This document shows, piece after piece, positions 1-9,700 of a stretch of 32,395 bases of DNA. Each line of letters opens with the position of its first letter. Within the stretch, counting starts at the first letter, position 1. Source of the stretch: Chryseosolibacter sp035628595 (lineage in GTDB: Bacteria > Bacteroidota > Bacteroidia > Cytophagales > Cyclobacteriaceae); contig DASPJN010000026.1 in assembly GCA_035628595.1 (NCBI GenBank), forward strand, positions 1 to 32,395. The letters run 5' to 3'. The notes beneath the pieces were generated by a model. That model did no database searches. It worked only from the letters and a program-made list of their open reading frames with translations, and was not told the origin of the DNA. The position numbers and the translations under genes are program-made.

Positions 1-606
1 CTGGCTTTCGCGATCAATATCAATTGCAAATATCTTCGCGCAAAATATTGCCGCCGCGCGACCGCAATATTTTTCAATGAGGTAAAGTACGAGTGTGAGA
101 TATGAATACGCGCCACCGCTTGTATATATGCCATGCTCATCTGTCACGATCTTTTCCGTAACCAGATCAACATTCGGAAACATCTTCCTGAAATTGTTCG
201 ATGCCACCCAGTGCGTGGCACACTTGTGTCCATCGATCAGCCCCGTGGATGCCAGCAAAAATGCGCCAAGACATAAACTTGCAAGCTCCGCTCCTTCCTT
301 ATATCGATCAATAAGCCATGGAATAAAATCATGATTATTCCGCAGTGCCACATTGATATCACCATCGATCGCCGGGATGATGATCAGATCTGTTTTAGCT
401 AGTGTGCCGATGGTATTGTCGGTGCGAATGGTATAAAGGCCGTTGCTGAGTGGCGTTTCATTTGTGAGGCCAACAAGTTCAACCTTGAAGATCGGCGGTT
501 TGCCCATACTTGCATAGTAGGCGTTTACGCCGGTGAGGAGCTGTCGAGGACCTTCGATACTTCCAAGTATAGCGCCTTTCGGAACCAGGATCGTGATGTG
601 TTTCAT
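1..606 (-). CDS. GlxA/AraC-family transcriptional regulator, N-terminal DJ-1/PfpI-like domain (partial, runs off left edge)
   Basis: The first 202 codons of a gene read on the minus strand from an ATG at 604-606; the frame is open to base 1, so the C-terminus is missing. The protein starts MKHITILVPKGA and has the layout of the DJ-1/PfpI amidotransferase-like domain of GlxA-type regulators. The nucleophile-elbow region reads ASLCLGAFLLASTGLIDG (Cys at residue 112), followed by the usual KCATHW. The last residues (IDIDRESQ, about 195-202) match the linker that in this family precedes an AraC-type helix-turn-helix, which would lie outside the window. Known of the family: cytoplasmic regulators whose N-terminal domain senses a ligand and is usually not enzymatic. 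It diverges from the reductase remnant to its right. The family call is firm; the target is unknown. Confidence 0.85.
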   Translation of the reverse strand, partial: MKHITILVPKGAILGSIEGPRQLLTGVNAYYASMGKPPIFKVELVGLTNETPLSNGLYTIRTDNTIGTLAKTDLIIIPAIDGDINVALRNNHDFIPWLIDRYKEGAELASLCLGAFLLASTGLIDGHKCATHWVASNNFRKMFPNVDLVTEKIVTDEHGIYTSGGAYSYLTLVLYLIEKYCGRAAAIFCAKIFAIDIDRESQ

Positions 607-706
607 AGAAGCATTAATAGTATGCCCTAAAAATACCATGAATGCTTGTCGCGATCAACCCCCGAGGTTGGCGTTTTTACACCCGAGCCAAAATTCATAA
701 TCACGC

Positions 707-714
707 TAAGTTTG
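707..714 (+). promoter_or_regulatory. Bacteroidota -7 promoter element TAAGTTTG
   Basis: TAAGTTTG fits the Bacteroidota consensus TAnnTTTG exactly and lies 17 bases before the ATG at 732. No clear TTTG -33 element is visible at the right distance. It argues that translation of the next reading frame starts at 732, not at the in-frame ATG at 642, which lies upstream of this element. Confidence 0.4.
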
Positions 715-731
715 CATTAACCGAAGAAGGA

Positions 732-1238
732 ATGCGCAAACTCGTTGTCACACTAGGTTTTTCAAAATATCCGGTCTGCCTTGCTGATCAGTTCGACACC
801 GTATTTTATGGCCGATACACATACGAGATCTGGCGCAGACACAATCCGTACCATGAAAAAAGATATCAGACCCCCGGGCAGGTAGACCAGATGCGAAAAT
901 ATGTTTTCTCAAGGACATTAAAACATGTTCCCGGGAACGGAATGATCATCGGCGAAAACTTTGAATGGGAAGTGAACAGGATCAAAGACGAAGAAGGGAA
1001 ATCAATCTGGCTTTTCGGCGGTGCGGGCATCATTGAATCATTCCTGCAACAACGTCTTATTGATGAATGCTGGATCCCCGGAGACCGTACATTTACGCGA
1101 CGCAAGTTTCTCGAGATTGAAGCGGTTAATACGCGGCAGCCGCTGATCTATCAAACCACATTTAAAGAGTATCCGGAAACGTCTATTCATTTATATAAAC
1201 CCATCTACAATGACAGAGGTTTTTTCAACAAACATTGA
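732..1238 (+). pseudogene. Dihydrofolate reductase-like (RibD C-terminal) protein with two conserved segments missing
   Basis: About 168 residues from the ATG at 732, preceded by GAAGAAGGA; an in-frame ATG at 642 gives 30 extra residues that do not look like the family. Recognisable pieces are the start MRKLVV, then FDTVFYGRYTYEIW, KYVFSRTLKHV, and IWLFGGAGIIESFLQQRLIDE. Family members normally have a SLDGF-xAGP...DW segment right after MRKLVV and a PVxLGxGxPLF segment after LIDE. Here both are absent: about 14 unrelated-looking residues replace the first, and LIDEC jumps to WIPGDRTFTRRKF. These are parts of the cofactor and substrate pocket, so the protein is probably inactive, although the frame is open. 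It overlaps the next gene by 29 bases. An alternative is a divergent but functional paralogue. Confidence 0.6.
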
Positions 1239-1452
1239 CAGTCTGGTTCATGCTGCGCGGGTCGGGGGCTTGATCAGAAATATTTTCCCCGCGTATCAGA
1301 TCAACTTCGACCTTGAGGATTGCGATAAGATCCTGCGAATTCAATCACCGCAGGAAATTGATGCGAGCATCATTATCAACATTGTGTCATTCGGCGGTTT
1401 CGATGCAAACGTGCTTCCGGATGAAATACCGGTTGGTGAAAGAGTGGAATAA
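1210..1452 (+). CDS. Small hypothetical protein, HMA-like fold suspected
   Basis: An 80-residue protein starting MTEVFSTNIDSLVHAARVGG, with no signal peptide or membrane segment. The central stretch NFDLEDCDKILRI and the following helix-strand pattern (IIINIVSFGGFDANVL) resemble a group of small Bacteroidota proteins that look like heavy-metal-associated (HMA) domains but lack the CxxC metal motif; only one Cys is present here. Its start lies inside the end of the reductase remnant (29-base overlap). Family resemblance is from memory of similar sequences; the function is not known to me. Confidence 0.55.
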   Translation: MTEVFSTNIDSLVHAARVGGLIRNIFPAYQINFDLEDCDKILRIQSPQEIDASIIINIVSFGGFDANVLPDEIPVGERVE

Positions 1453-1550
1453 GGTGATTCTTGTTTGATAAATATCGTTCAATACCTGCTCCATTTCTTT
1501 GACTTGCGTCGATCTCAAAAATTATTCGACCGACTGATTAAAGCACTTGG

Positions 1551-2077
1551 CTATTTCAAAATGTTTTTCATCTTTTCTCTAAATTTCTTCTGCCCACCAG
1601 AGCCGGGAAAGTCAATCGGTTCCTTGTTAACTAAAGGAATCCCTTGCTGCTTTAGAAACTCAAAATTCGCCCTATAAACTGATGAAGCGATAAGTATCAC
1701 GTGCGTTTCCTCTGCAAGCAAATATTTCATCTTCTCAAGCAGTCGTTTCTGCCCATTTTTTAACAATACAATCTTTTCAGATATACTATACTTCCTTTCA
1801 AATGGTTCATCCAAAGAATCGATAAGGTAAAAACCATCTGATTTAAATCTATTTAGAAAGTCCCTTTTGTTCCGTCTTATTTCTTTTGTCGTTAACGACT
1901 CTGCTTCCCTGGGATATAAAACCTTCATGTCTCAAGAAAGAGGCTATCTTGATTTCGAACATCTTCAAAATAGAAGAACCTATTAGAGTCGAGCCTCGGT
2001 GGTGTTTCTGCGACCAAAAGATATACAATTTTCTCAGGCTTGTATTTTTCCCTAGCTAATTGGAATGGATTCGTCAT
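1551..2077 (-). pseudogene. Hypothetical protein split by one frameshift near 1925-1930
   Basis: Reading down from the ATG at 2075-2077, 50 codons (MTNPFQLAREKYKPEK..., then IVYLLVAETPP and RFFYFEDVR) end at a TGA at 1925-1927. The continuation is in another frame from the ATG at 1926-1928 (MKVLYPREAES...) to 1551, giving 125 more residues. The junction reads FLET-stop against an apparent ...FLE?MKVLYP, which one missing base would explain. The joined product would be about 175 residues, cytoplasmic, with a second-half pattern HVILIASSVYRANFEFLKQQGIP and IDFPGSGGQKKFREKM. The AExPP start and the FPGSGGQ end faintly recall the uracil-DNA-glycosylase fold, but I do not identify the family. It may be a true frameshift, a recoding site or a sequencing error. 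Confidence 0.6.
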
Positions 2078-2188
2078 TTTTCGAAAGTGTTTGTTTAAGT
2101 TTACTCTGCGTAGCTACTCGCGCATATCGCTTACATAACTTTCTTAATTATTAGCCATAAAACTGAATCCTCCCCAATAGTCTTACCG

Positions 2189-4300
2189 CTAATTAAACTG
2201 AAACGCCAATTCGGGACGAGCATCTTTCGCTGGCTCAACTACAAGTGGCGCATCGACCAGCGGAAGTGTGATATTAAATTGCGTATACACTCCAGCTTCG
2301 GATTCGAATGTCACGTCGCCCTTAAGTACGGCAATCGACTTCTGAACTATATACAATCCTAGTCCATTCCCTTTCGAGAATACGTTTCCTTTAAAGAACA
2401 TGTCGAACAACCGGTTGCTGATCCGTTTGTCGATACCAACGCCGTTATCTCTGATAGCAATCTTGATATTCGTATCATCTTTTGAAACACTGACAGTTAT
2501 CACCGGAGCTGGCGAATTTTTCATTGCTGTGAACTGAACTGCATTTTCAACTACATTGGTAATTACCGCATCGAATAAATTCGGGTACGTATAAATCTCG
2601 AGCTGTGCTTCGCAATCAATTTCCATCTTGAGGTGATTGCTATTGATGATTGTTTCCAGATTCTGGATGGTCGTTTCAATCACGTTCCGCACATTCACCG
2701 GTGAAAAGTTCGTAGGCTGGTTGATCTCACTGATCAGGCTTAGTTTCTTCAACATCTTATCCATGCCCGTAGTCGTAAACACAACCTTATCGAGTAACTC
2801 TTTTGCTTCTCCTCCGGAGAAATGACTTGCCAGATTACACAGTCCGATGATTGAGCAAACCGGAGAACGTAAGTCATGTGATGCCCGATAGAGGAATGTG
2901 TCTAATTCTTTGTTTGCTTCTTCCAAGAGCTTTGTTCTTTGATAAACGAGGTTTTCAAGATTCGCGTTGATATGCTGGATCTCCGTGTTGGCGACCTGCA
3001 GCTTCTGTTTCTCAGCTCTCAGTTGATTACTGAAGTAGATCAAACGAATAATCAGAATGCCAAAGATGACAATTAACGCAATTGTCAATAACAGTCGTTG
3101 ACGGAATATCTGCTTATCTTCCATGCGCTGAGCCTCGCTGATAAAAAGCTTATTTTCAATATCCTTGAAGTCAAAATACTTCTCGCGGAGAGACGAGATC
3201 ACGTCGTAATAGTAGTTCTGATTCTTATAAAAGCGGCTTTCATTTTCTGAGAGCAAAAGCTGTAAACGATTCAGGTCTGCGATCACAGCCGATCGCGTTT
3301 TGTCATCCATATTAACGATTCCGGCGTCAAGCTTTTCACTGATGATCCTGATCTTCTCATCAAACTCGTCCTTCTGACTTGCGAGCGTTGTATTTTCAAG
3401 TGAAGCCTGCTCAATAAGATTTTTCAAATCCTCACCGACGAAAGAAGAGTCAGAGATGCGGCCGATAAAAAGTGTTTCAGTACGCTGCAGGGAATCCTCC
3501 AAATCCGCGACCAGCTGATTAAACTTCGCATCCACTTTCCGTTTTAAATCCTCGCTGAGATTCTTAATCTGGTAGTTCTTAAAAACAGAATAGAACATGG
3601 TAAGCGATTGAATAGAATCAAGCTTTGAAATAGCAAAATCAATGTTGTATGTATCGGTCCTCTCTGGTTGTGCTTCGGGCTTACTTTGTACGGATGACGA
3701 CGCTATAACCGGAGCAGGCGACGCGAGATAGATAGTTGCATTGTTTCCCGCAATTAGCACTTTGCTTACTTTTTCTCCATCGACAGTAATTAATTTTTCG
3801 TTCAGACTTTCTTCAACGGGCAAAGGAAAGTTGGTTTGTCCATTCCTGTCAGTCACTGCGCTCACTACCTGCTTCGTTTTATACGAAATCTTCACACCTG
3901 AAACCGGCGTTTCGTTCTCGTTGCGAACGACAACGTTGATCATTGTGTAATTCTTCTTTCGCACAATAATTTCCAACACGCCTTTCGTATAGTTCCAGGA
4001 TGCAGCTTCAAGTGCCTGATCCTTTACTTTAATTGTTTTCGGCGGAAGGTGTTCAGTGCTTAATTCGGCGAACGCGGCGCCCTTACTTCCCATTTGAATA
4101 TAGTCAACTCCATTGACAGAAATTTCAATATTCTTAAACACCACAAGCTTCTCGTCGAAGGTCTTGATTTGTACCAGTTGCTTTTGCTGGGCATAGCCAA
4201 TCAAGCTGCTGGCAAGCATCGCGATCATCGGCATCAGGCAACGCCAGCGCGGGCCGCCGCTATTTGAAAAGGTCTTTAACAATAACAATTTCATGGTCAC
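2189..4300 (-). CDS. Membrane sensor histidine kinase of the surface-adhesin operon
   Basis: Last gene of a four-gene overlapping operon. The frame begins with GTG at 4300; an ATG two codons later (4294) and an ATG at 4237 are alternatives, and the first two overlap the upstream gene by 35-41 bases. Order of parts (703-residue numbering): signal-like hydrophobic N-terminus to about 37; a carboxypeptidase-regulatory-like Ig domain near 121-190 (VVVRNENETPVSG, TDRNGQTNFPL); a long helical periplasmic region about 220-400; one membrane helix about 403-424; a coiled coil 425-465; then the kinase core. The H box is FLYRASHDLRSPV with His475, the N box VVENAVQFT with Asn586, G1 DNGVGID, F box LFDMFFKG, and G2 GNGLGLYIV, so all catalytic motifs are present. 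There is no receiver domain and no response regulator in the window. Likely senses the state of the surface proteins encoded upstream (inference). Confidence 0.9.
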   Translation of the reverse strand: MTMKLLLLKTFSNSGGPRWRCLMPMIAMLASSLIGYAQQKQLVQIKTFDEKLVVFKNIEISVNGVDYIQMGSKGAAFAELSTEHLPPKTIKVKDQALEAASWNYTKGVLEIIVRKKNYTMINVVVRNENETPVSGVKISYKTKQVVSAVTDRNGQTNFPLPVEESLNEKLITVDGEKVSKVLIAGNNATIYLASPAPVIASSSVQSKPEAQPERTDTYNIDFAISKLDSIQSLTMFYSVFKNYQIKNLSEDLKRKVDAKFNQLVADLEDSLQRTETLFIGRISDSSFVGEDLKNLIEQASLENTTLASQKDEFDEKIRIISEKLDAGIVNMDDKTRSAVIADLNRLQLLLSENESRFYKNQNYYYDVISSLREKYFDFKDIENKLFISEAQRMEDKQIFRQRLLLTIALIVIFGILIIRLIYFSNQLRAEKQKLQVANTEIQHINANLENLVYQRTKLLEEANKELDTFLYRASHDLRSPVCSIIGLCNLASHFSGGEAKELLDKVVFTTTGMDKMLKKLSLISEINQPTNFSPVNVRNVIETTIQNLETIINSNHLKMEIDCEAQLEIYTYPNLFDAVITNVVENAVQFTAMKNSPAPVITVSVSKDDTNIKIAIRDNGVGIDKRISNRLFDMFFKGNVFSKGNGLGLYIVQKSIAVLKGDVTFESEAGVYTQFNITLPLVDAPLVVEPAKDARPELAFQFN

Positions 4301-5858
4301 TGATAATGTTTTTATGCTTTGGAATATGCAGGCTGATAATTCCCTGGGGTTCGCCGTTCACAATGACGCGCACTTTGTACTTACTGAAGTACGGAATATT
4401 TACTGAAAATGACCCGTCTTCATCGGACATTGTTTTGAAAACAACCTTCTCTCGGATGTGATCGATAACTTCAATCTCGCAATTTCGTAGAACCGTTAGT
4501 TCCGTTGAATCTTTCCACCCGTGCTCCTTCATCTTCGCTTTCCCCCTTATAACCAGCGGATAGACCTGCAGATCAATATCAAACTCAAAAAGATCGTCGT
4601 CGAGACCGCTGTTCAAGCGATTTGATGAAAGGAAACCATGCGTTTGAAGCGAGTCCACGTAGAAGCCCATATCATCCCTATTTGAATTCAATGGGTACCC
4701 AAGGTTTAGCACGTCGATCGCTGCGTGCGCCAGATTCGCCTTGAATAGATCAAGGCCACCTAGACCAGCATGCCCATTAGATGAAAAAAAGAGCATCCCA
4801 CTCTGGTGGATAAATGGAAAAAGCTCGTCATAACGGGTGTTGATCTGTTCTCCACAGTTTTCGGGAGTTGACCATGCGCCTTCTTTGAAATCCGAAAAGT
4901 AAATATCCCAACCACCGAAGCCGCCCGGCTTGTCGGAAGCAAAATACATTCGTGATCCATCATTTGTGATGGACGGATGCATGCATGAATACGATGGACT
5001 GTTCCATGAAAATGATTCGCCTCGCTCCCATCTTCCGCTGCGCTTCTCGATAAATTCCAAAATAAGTCTGCTGTCATCTTCCTTCGATCCCGGACGCGTT
5101 GTAGTAATAACAGCCCTTTGCGAATTAGCGTACATGGCAATAGGGCCCGTATGCATTTCAGTTAACTGATGATTGAATGGTATTGGTGTATCGTAGGTAA
5201 AACCATCTGTGATAGCAGTATCTTTCTTGATAGCGGATGAATAGAGCTGGTAGAAGGGCGCATTCGTTCGAGCATCTTCACGCTGAATCAGCTTGAGTTG
5301 CCGACGATTTGATGCAAATACAATCCCATTTCCGACTGGAACTGCAGACAATTCACTTGACGTTGAATTCACCGGAAGAGGTGCTATAGCCACATGTAAC
5401 GAATCCTCAAAGAGATAAGAAAGATTATCGATCTGCCAGATTTTTCTTAGTAACGTCGTGTCACTGGAAATGTTGAATAACTGTCTGTAGACACGTTGTG
5501 CATCTGCGTGGCGATTCGTTGCCAGCAATGATTCGGCATAAAAAAACAAGCTCGCACTATCCAGGTCTGTAATATCAATGCGATCGAAAACCGCCACCGC
5601 GTTTTCGTAGTATTTCAGATGATAATAACATTGTGCGATGTCAATCCCAACTTCAGCCAATCGATTCTTCTCGTAAACGCTTTCGAGTAAAGGTAATGCT
5701 TTCGCAAAATTTCCTTCATGAAAGTACTCATCAGCCAGCGAGCGTTTTCCATAAAACAAGTCCGCGATCGTTCCCTGGGCGTGACTTACGCTGGCGCTGA
5801 AAGCTAGCAGCGCAAAGACGGTTAGTTTTATTGCGGTATGTTTATGAAATACTTTCAT
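4260..5858 (-). CDS. Secreted TPR / PD40 beta-propeller protein, PorE-like but without an OmpA domain
   Basis: 532 residues with a signal peptide ending near SHAQG (about 28). Residues 35-140 form TPR-like helices (YFHEGNFAKALPLLES, CYYHLKYYENAVAVFDRI). Residues 165-430 carry PD40/WD40-like propeller blades: HPSITNDGSRMYFASDKPGG..GWDIYF near 294, ELFPFIHQSGMLFFSSNG..GGLDLF near 345, and GFLSSNR..GLDDDLFEFD near 408. Residues 435-530 look like a carboxypeptidase-regulatory Ig domain. Bacteroidota proteins with this order, such as PorE of the T9SS, normally end in an OmpA-like peptidoglycan-binding domain; here the protein ends at residue 532 without one. The start overlaps the stop of PorP/SprF by 4 bases, and its end overlaps the kinase. 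Probably periplasmic or attached to the outer membrane; the role as a link between barrel and kinase is inference. Confidence 0.85.
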   Translation of the reverse strand: MKVFHKHTAIKLTVFALLAFSASVSHAQGTIADLFYGKRSLADEYFHEGNFAKALPLLESVYEKNRLAEVGIDIAQCYYHLKYYENAVAVFDRIDITDLDSASLFFYAESLLATNRHADAQRVYRQLFNISSDTTLLRKIWQIDNLSYLFEDSLHVAIAPLPVNSTSSELSAVPVGNGIVFASNRRQLKLIQREDARTNAPFYQLYSSAIKKDTAITDGFTYDTPIPFNHQLTEMHTGPIAMYANSQRAVITTTRPGSKEDDSRLILEFIEKRSGRWERGESFSWNSPSYSCMHPSITNDGSRMYFASDKPGGFGGWDIYFSDFKEGAWSTPENCGEQINTRYDELFPFIHQSGMLFFSSNGHAGLGGLDLFKANLAHAAIDVLNLGYPLNSNRDDMGFYVDSLQTHGFLSSNRLNSGLDDDLFEFDIDLQVYPLVIRGKAKMKEHGWKDSTELTVLRNCEIEVIDHIREKVVFKTMSDEDGSFSVNIPYFSKYKVRVIVNGEPQGIISLHIPKHKNIISDHEIVIVKDLFK

Positions 5859-6781
5859 CGTGGCGATACTGTATTCTTATCCGAAAACTTAAAAAGATAT
5901 TGTATAACAAATTCATGCGAAGAGACATCGAACTTGTTTAACACACCGATCGGGTGGTCATATGAATACCCAAGTTGTAGTTGTTCGGTAAGCTGCGCTT
6001 TTAAGATCATATCGATCGATTCTTCTGTTCGATATGACAACCCCATTGTCAATATACGTCTGTAAATAACGTTCATGTTGATGTCGTATGAAAGCGGTGC
6101 ATCCTGCAGCATTTTGAATAACATTCCAGGCTCAAGCGTCACCTCTTCTGTTGCCCGTATAATGTATTTGCCGAATAACAGGTACGTTGACTTGCTCAAC
6201 CTTACCGATACCGAATCATTGATCTGCATTTTATCTGGTATGAGAGAAGGGGCTGAGAATCCAATCTGCATTTTTGGGTTTCGAAAATAAACACCTGTGC
6301 CGGCATTGAATGATGTGAGTGCAATCGGTAATGCACTGATCTTTGGATCATGCTGATCGACTGAGGACAGCAAAGATGAATAGTCAGAACGCCGATTGCG
6401 GAAGCCAGCGGATATTCCAAATGAAATCGTGGAGACCGTCGAAACCGGAATGTGATAAGCATAGTTGCCCATCAAAGACAAATCTTTATGAACGCCGATC
6501 TTATCATTGACAACGGTGAGCCCGACGCCCGATTGTTTGTTCCGAAATAAAGAATGTGCGCTTAGCGTTTGCGTTGCGGGTGCATGATCCAGACCTGCCC
6601 ATTGTCGCCGGTGAACAAACGTAAGGCTGAGCGCTTCATCAGCACCCGCATAAGCAGGGTTAATAACGAGCCCGTTGAACATATACTGGGTAAACTGGAC
6701 GCGTTGCTGTCCGCTCACGTTCTTCATACCGAGCATGATCGCGGCTGAAACTAACACAATATGAAGCACACCTTTCGTCAT
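5855..6781 (-). CDS. PorP/SprF family type IX secretion outer-membrane protein
   Basis: 308 residues with a signal peptide (cleavage near SGQQ, residue 25) followed directly by the family hallmark QFTQYMFNGLVINPAYAGA. Further family features are RRQWAGLDHAP and a regular beta-strand pattern through to HEFVIQYLFKF, as expected for an outer-membrane barrel of the usual size (about 300 residues). Known of the family: SprF of Flavobacterium is needed for export or surface attachment of the adhesin SprB, and PorP/SprF paralogues are commonly encoded next to proteins with type B T9SS C-terminal domains. That is the arrangement here: the giant adhesin gene ends where this gene begins (4-base overlap), so this protein is most likely its dedicated partner. 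The downstream TPR/PD40 gene also overlaps by 4 bases. Confidence 0.93.
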   Translation of the reverse strand: MTKGVLHIVLVSAAIMLGMKNVSGQQRVQFTQYMFNGLVINPAYAGADEALSLTFVHRRQWAGLDHAPATQTLSAHSLFRNKQSGVGLTVVNDKIGVHKDLSLMGNYAYHIPVSTVSTISFGISAGFRNRRSDYSSLLSSVDQHDPKISALPIALTSFNAGTGVYFRNPKMQIGFSAPSLIPDKMQINDSVSVRLSKSTYLLFGKYIIRATEEVTLEPGMLFKMLQDAPLSYDINMNVIYRRILTMGLSYRTEESIDMILKAQLTEQLQLGYSYDHPIGVLNKFDVSSHEFVIQYLFKFSDKNTVSPR

Positions 6782-9700
6782 CGTATAATTTCCAGAAACC
6801 CTTTTAGTTCGGTTCGCTCACGTGCTATCTCAACTGTAATCGTATAGAAATATGTACCCGACGGGACCACCACACCTTCCTTGTTTTCACCACGCCAAAC
6901 GACTGATTCATTGTTATACGCCGTGGCAGAAAACACGAGTCCGCCCCACCTGTCGATAACAGTCACGGAATTGTTTTTGAATTTCTCGATACCACGGAGA
7001 CGCCATGTGTCGTTAATTCCATCCCCATCCGGGGTGATAATTCGCGCGATATCGAATTCTATGTGTTGCGGCAAAATTTTGATCAGAAAATTACAAGTAG
7101 CACTTTTTCCGGACGCGTTCATGGCCGTGTACGTTACATTTGTTTCCCCGATTGAAAAGAATGTTGAAGGTGTGTGTGTGCTCGAAAGCTCGGCCGTACC
7201 ACATCGTGCAAGTGCTGTAGGCGATTGCCATTCAATGATCTCACCATCATTCAAGGTTTTAATTTCGATGTCAGCAGGGCAACCTTCGATCACAGGCACA
7301 GTCTCATCCACCACATGAACTTCGAAGGAACAGTTACTCGTATTTCCATGAACATCTGTGGCTGTGTAAGTAACAACAGTCATTCCGACATCAAAAGATT
7401 CCCCCGGGTTATGGCTACTTTCCACGGAAGCGATTTCGCAGTTATCGGTTAGGCCAGGAGGCAACCAGTTCGCCGCAAGGGTGCATTCATTGTCAGCATA
7501 TAAAATTATATCATCAGGGCAGTCATCAAATATGGGGCCTTGCTCATCTTTCACATGCACAAGAAAGCTACACGTACTTGTATTTCCGTGGACATCAAGG
7601 GCAGTGTAAACAACTTCAGTGGTGCCGATTTCAAACTTATCGCCAGAAGCGTAGTTGCTTTCAAGTGTTGTCTCACCACAGTTATCTTCGATACTTAAGT
7701 CTTGCCATACAACATTCGCCGCGCACCCACTCACAGCGTCCACCGTAATATCTGACGGGCAATTTGTAAACACAGGAGGAGCGTCATCGACGACTTTTAC
7801 CTCGAAGCTGCAAGAAGACTTATTTCCTGAAACATCAATAGCTTCATATACAACTACTGTTGACCCAAACTGAAAATTATCACCGGGAGCATGTGTGCCT
7901 GTCAGCATAACATTGTTACAGTTATCGGTGGTATTTGGAGGTGTCCACGACACTGCAGTTTTGCAATTATCTGTTGCCGTTATGACAATATTAGCAGGAC
8001 AATTTTCAAGAACGGGCGGAACATTATCTTTGATCGTTACCGTAAAAGCACATTCAGTGGTATTACTAGCTTCGTCTCTTGCGGTATAGCTAACGGTGGT
8101 TGTTCCCACTTCAAAAACATCCCCCGGATTTGCTGTGGATTCAATCGTGACATCGCTGCAATTATCCGTAAACACTGGAACATCCCAATCCACCGACGTT
8201 GAACAGCCATTACCGATCATGATGATGACATCCTCCGGACACTGATCCGCCACCGGCGGCGTGTTGTCTGCCACACTGATTTCAAACGTACATACCGATG
8301 TGTTTCCAGCGTTATCTGTTGCCGTGTAAATAACTTCAGTTATGCCGATCGGAAAGGAAGCGCCGGGCTGGTGGGATTGCAACACATCTACGCTGCTGCA
8401 ATGATCCGTCACATTCGGATTCTGCCAGTTGACAATCGCCAAGCAATCATGATCAGCCGAAACTTCAATGTTAGTCGGACAGTTACTAAAAATCGGCACC
8501 GATTTGTCCTCTACGATAACCTTGAATTGACATTCAACTTCGTTACCGGATTGATCAGTAGCGGTATAGATAACAATGGTTTCGCCGAAATCAAATAGGT
8601 CACCTGGATTGTGTGTACTGACGATAGTAGCCTCCGAACAATTATCACCTGCTCCCGGTGGCGCCCATGTCGCGGTCGACTGACAATTTTCGTTGCCGAC
8701 AACGTGTATGTCCTCCGTTGGACAGTCCGTAAAAACCGGTGGGATAGATTCGGTAACAATCACATCAAAAGAACAGGTAGCGATGTTATTATCGACATCG
8801 GTCGCTGTGTATTTAACAGTCGTTGTTCCCACAGGAAACAAATCATTGGGTGATGCCGTGCCCGCGAGTGTGAACGAGGAGCAATCCGTTACATTTGGTG
8901 GAGCCCACGAGACAGAAATTTCACAAGCATTCCCTGCATCAATTTCAATGTTACCCGCGCATGCTGTTAACACCGGTGCAGACTCGTCAACAACATTCAC
9001 GAAAAACGTGCAGTATGCTCTATTCCCATCCGCGTCTTCGGCGGTGTAAACCACTTCTGTTTCTCCCAACGGAAATGAATCGCCCGGATTTACATCACTT
9101 GTGACACTCACAGCGGTGCACGCATCCGATGCAGTTGGGATTGCCCATGTCGCGACAGCAGTACAGTTGCCATCAGCGATAACCTCAATATCCGGGACGC
9201 AACCGGTAAATGTCGGAGGGGTTTCGTCGTCGACAAAAACCTTGAACTGGCACTGAGCTTCGTTACCGGATTCATCTATAGCGGTATAAGTAACAATAGT
9301 TTCTCCGAAGTCGAACAGATCGTCTGGATTATGTGTGCTGACGATAGTAACATCCGAACAATCATCACCCGCTCCCGGTGGCGTCCAGGTCGCGGTGGAC
9401 TGACAATTTTCGTTAGCCACAACGTGTATCTCCTCCGTTGGACAATCTGTGAAGACCGGAGGAACAGATTCGGTAACGGTTACATCAAACGAACAGGTGG
9501 CGGCATTATCTTCGGCGTCGGTCGCTGTGTAGATAACAGTTGTTGTTCCCACAGGAAACATGTCATTGGAAGATGCAGTGCTCGTCAATGTAAATAATGA
9601 ACAGTCCGTGACATTCGGCGCAGTCCATGGCACAGAAATTTCACAGGCATTCCCTGCATCAATCACAATGTCGGCAGGACAATTTGTTAACATGGGAGCT

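Noticed and set aside
642..731. N-terminal 30-residue extension of the reductase remnant
   Set aside because: It lies upstream of the -7 element and does not resemble the family, whose proteins start MRKLVV.
1465..1677. Plus-strand frame of 70 codons
   Set aside because: Starts with a rare codon, overlaps the better-supported minus-strand gene, and looks like no protein family.
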